The position numbers were made by a program, and so were the translations under genes. Below are positions 62,040 to 64,000 of a DNA stretch of 64,000 nucleotides, piece after piece (position 1 is the stretch's first letter; every line of letters begins with the position of its first letter). The notes beneath the pieces are model-generated. The model was not told the origin of the DNA, did no database searches, and saw nothing but the letters and a program-made list of their open reading frames with translations. This stretch comes from Alcanivorax sp. (GTDB lineage Bacteria; Pseudomonadota; Gammaproteobacteria; Pseudomonadales; Alcanivoracaceae), in assembly GCF_019431375.1 (NCBI RefSeq), contig NZ_CP080267.1:3620539-3684538 (forward strand), read 5' to 3'.

Positions 62040-63410
62040 ATGCACCTGTTGGGACTGATCTGCTGGGTTGTGATAGGAGGCATCCTTTTGGTGGCTCCTC
62101 TCGTCGATGTGATACCTGGCATTAGCTGGTATGACCAGCAAAGGGTGCTTCAGATTTTCGCCATCGTTGTTGCTGGGATGGGGCTGCTCTTGCATCACTG
62201 GATGAGAGTTGAACGATTGACTCGCTCGTGTCTGTGGTTGATTTTGGCGCTTGGTGGGCTCTCATCTTTAATGGGGGGGCACTGGCTTTGGTCTTTGACG
62301 GAGTTGGCTACCTTTTGCAGTTTGTTTCTGTTGACGCTATTCACGGCTTCATTGGTAGCACAAAGGGGTTGGGCGGCACCTATTATACTGAAACTGGCAA
62401 TTTTTATTTCTGTGGCGTTGACAGCAAAGTTCCTGGTTTCGATAGTCTCTGCAGTCACGTTTGAACTACCTCTGTACCCTCAGGCCTTGATGAGTGGATT
62501 TGATAATATCCGTTTTTTTGGTCAATTCCAGACAATAACCATCCCCATAATGGTTGCGATACCGGCGCTCTTTGCGCGATCCAAAGGGTATGGATCGCTG
62601 ATGGGTGGCGTTCTGGTTGCATCCTGGCTTGTCTGCATCATTGGCGGGACGAGAGGAAGCTGGGTGGCCCTGGTTTCAGTGATGCTTGTGTTTTTAATGA
62701 TGGGGACTGTATGGCGGCATTGGGCTCTGGTGCAGGTTGCCGCCTTGTCTGTTGCGGTTGGCCTTTACCTGGGCATGATGTCGTTTGTGAGTGCGGAACT
62801 CGTCTCTGGAGGGGCTGAAAGACTTGTTATGTCCAGCTCCGGGAGAATTGAACTATGGGGCGTGGCGCTGGCTGGATTTCTGGAGAGCCCTTTTTGGGGT
62901 GTGGGCCCTATGGGCTTTGCTGCTCTGGATCAGCCCCACAGCAATCATCCGCATAATGTGCTGTTGCAGCTGGGCTACGAGTGGGGTGGGCTGGCTTTAG
63001 CCGTGTCGTTATTGGTTGTGGGCAGGCTGCTGTGGTTGGCTTATAAACATGAAGCTCGTGGGAGCGAGGGGCCCCGTACGGAAAGGGTCGCTGTGTTGGC
63101 GTCCATTCTTGCTGCCTGCCTGCATTCATTGGTGAGCGGTGTCTTTGTGGTTCCCTATACTCAGTTGTGGCTTGCCGTTCTTGTCGGCGTTTACTGGGGA
63201 ATGTCGAATCCGGCGGCCATATGTCCCGAAGGTTGGAAGAGGCAACCCCGAAATTATCCTGTCATTTTGTTCTTTGGTGCTGCCGTTTTATGGCTGGTTT
63301 TAGTGGTTTATCGAGACTTGCCCGGCAAGATCGCTGCCGAAACAACGCCAGGGCAAGGGATGCGCTTCTGGACAGATGGGCAGATCGAAAGTCGTATTCC
63401 ATCTCTCTGA
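62040..63410 (+). CDS. TfpO-like pilin O-oligosaccharyltransferase, copy L4 (intact)
   Basis: A 456-residue polytopic protein, homologous to L1 along its length (shared FDN-R-FGQFQ and PHN motifs) but clearly diverged. A conserved His lies in HSNHPHNVLLQLGYEWG in the large periplasmic loop. Its neighbours are pilin 3 on one side and a convergent PglL-like gene on the other, as for L1. The ATG at 62040 gives the family length; a longer in-frame start runs into the pilin terminator. It probably transfers a sugar unit to pilin. Confidence 0.78.
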   Translation: MHLLGLICWVVIGGILLVAPLVDVIPGISWYDQQRVLQIFAIVVAGMGLLLHHWMRVERLTRSCLWLILALGGLSSLMGGHWLWSLTELATFCSLFLLTLFTASLVAQRGWAAPIILKLAIFISVALTAKFLVSIVSAVTFELPLYPQALMSGFDNIRFFGQFQTITIPIMVAIPALFARSKGYGSLMGGVLVASWLVCIIGGTRGSWVALVSVMLVFLMMGTVWRHWALVQVAALSVAVGLYLGMMSFVSAELVSGGAERLVMSSSGRIELWGVALAGFLESPFWGVGPMGFAALDQPHSNHPHNVLLQLGYEWGGLALAVSLLVVGRLLWLAYKHEARGSEGPRTERVAVLASILAACLHSLVSGVFVVPYTQLWLAVLVGVYWGMSNPAAICPEGWKRQPRNYPVILFFGAAVLWLVLVVYRDLPGKIAAETTPGQGMRFWTDGQIESRIPSL

Positions 63411-63432
63411 TCCTTTTCCCGGCACGAATGGG

Positions 63433-64000
63433 CTAATCATCGCATTCGATGCCGGAGATGGTTTCAACCATTTTACGTCCTTCCTTATAGCTTTCGTTCT
63501 TGTAGATTTTCCTGATTGTCAGGAGAGTTTCACAGGCGTTTCCTCGATCATTTTCCTGTGAGTAGGCTAATGCTAGCCTTGCAAGGTTAGAGAGTGTTGG
63601 GCGGCGCTGAGATACTTTTTCTAATGTGGAAAGTTGTTCTTTACTCAGCGCCTGATCGGTAGGAAAGGTCCTTATTCTCCGATCGTCTGCAAGCTGTTCC
63701 AGAAGAAGGATCTGGTTCATGTCTTCTGGCGGGAATCCCATCAAATTTGCCCTACGCAGCTTTTCATTGAGCTGGTCTTTCTCAATTAATTGATAGTCTT
63801 TGACTGCAGAAATAGTCCCTAATGCCAGTGCTATGCTGATGCCAATCCAAAACAGTGGGGCTGTGCGGTTATTGACTGTAGGTGATTTTTTGATAGTGGT
63901 TCCCAGCAGCAAACCAAATGGAATCATGAAAAAAGTGAAGGCATAGGGGAATTCGACCATTGAATATATCAATAAACCAAACAGGCCAAGCCATGTGCAC
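63433..64000 (-). CDS. PglL-like O-oligosaccharyltransferase, copy R3 (runs off the window)
   Basis: The C-terminal 189 or so residues of a PglL-type enzyme. It contains LIYSMVEFPYAFTFFMIPFG, a helix, then the Wzy_C_2 tail with DYQLIEKDQLNEKLRRAN and the ending SGIECDD. The gene continues beyond base 64000, so its N-terminal state is unknown. It is nearly identical to fragment R2 and differs from R1 in the tail. Confidence 0.78.
   Translation of the reverse strand, partial: CTWLGLFGLLIYSMVEFPYAFTFFMIPFGLLLGTTIKKSPTVNNRTAPLFWIGISIALALGTISAVKDYQLIEKDQLNEKLRRANLMGFPPEDMNQILLLEQLADDRRIRTFPTDQALSKEQLSTLEKVSQRRPTLSNLARLALAYSQENDRGNACETLLTIRKIYKNESYKEGRKMVETISGIECDD

Noticed and set aside
47818..64000. 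Transposon-driven duplication of the pil region
   Set aside because: No transposase, terminal inverted repeats or target duplications were found at the repeat borders.

Overview
The window reads as a chromosomal segment of a marine gammaproteobacterium of the Alcanivorax type. This is inferred from the high GC content, the gene order (rplM-rpsI-petABC-sspAB; dolP-diaA-yraN-lpoA-rsmI; rnpB; a complete dcw cluster; dciA-M23-secA; argJ; Nudix-ThiE; yacG-coaE-pilD-pilC-pilB-pilA) and a FadL-type porin beside an acyl-CoA dehydrogenase. No tRNA, rRNA, CRISPR array, phage gene or transposase was seen.

Layout. 1-11 kb holds mixed metabolic and housekeeping genes: a lipid-kinase-like protein, zapG, a probable 281-bp MITE, a COG2945 hydrolase, zapE, an acyl-CoA dehydrogenase, a FadL porin, a minus-strand set (SGNH hydrolase, COG1233 FAD oxidoreductase, TetR regulator) and a Tas-like aldo/keto reductase. 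11-16 kb carries ribosomal L13/S9, the cytochrome bc1 complex and sspA/sspB. 16-20.5 kb carries the envelope set dolP-diaA-yraN-lpoA (minus strand), divergent from rsmI. 20.6-21.0 kb is the RNase P RNA, followed by an ODP-type metallo-beta-lactamase-fold protein. 22.3-39.8 kb is an uninterrupted dcw cluster (mraZ to lpxC) with visible MraZ boxes upstream. 40-47.7 kb carries dciA, an M23 peptidase, secA, argJ, a Nudix/ThiE fusion, yacG and coaE.

47.8-64 kb is the unusual part. The type IV pilus genes pilB-pilC-pilD (minus strand) are interrupted by two tandem duplications. One is a perfect 799-bp repeat in pilD; the other has a period of 2,087 bp in pilC/pilB and creates an in-frame PilC-PilB chimera. 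Beyond them lies an array of pilin genes, TfpO-like pilin O-oligosaccharyltransferase genes (plus strand) and convergent PglL-like O-oligosaccharyltransferase genes (minus strand). It holds complete, leaderless, mosaic and degraded copies, and one cassette copy is circularly permuted. Only the two complete pilins have a matching sigma-54 (-24/-12) promoter. This could be a multi-cassette pilin diversification and glycosylation locus with silent copies. However, the perfect repeats, the garbled junction and the homopolymer-length errors are also what misassembly of a repeated locus produces, and I regard assembly error as a serious explanation for much of the scrambling.

A second window-wide signal is a set of nine intergenic tandem arrays that all have a 7-bp period but different unit sequences. 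They sit next to gene ends and terminators, and twice they supply or overlap a stop codon (rsmI, pilD).
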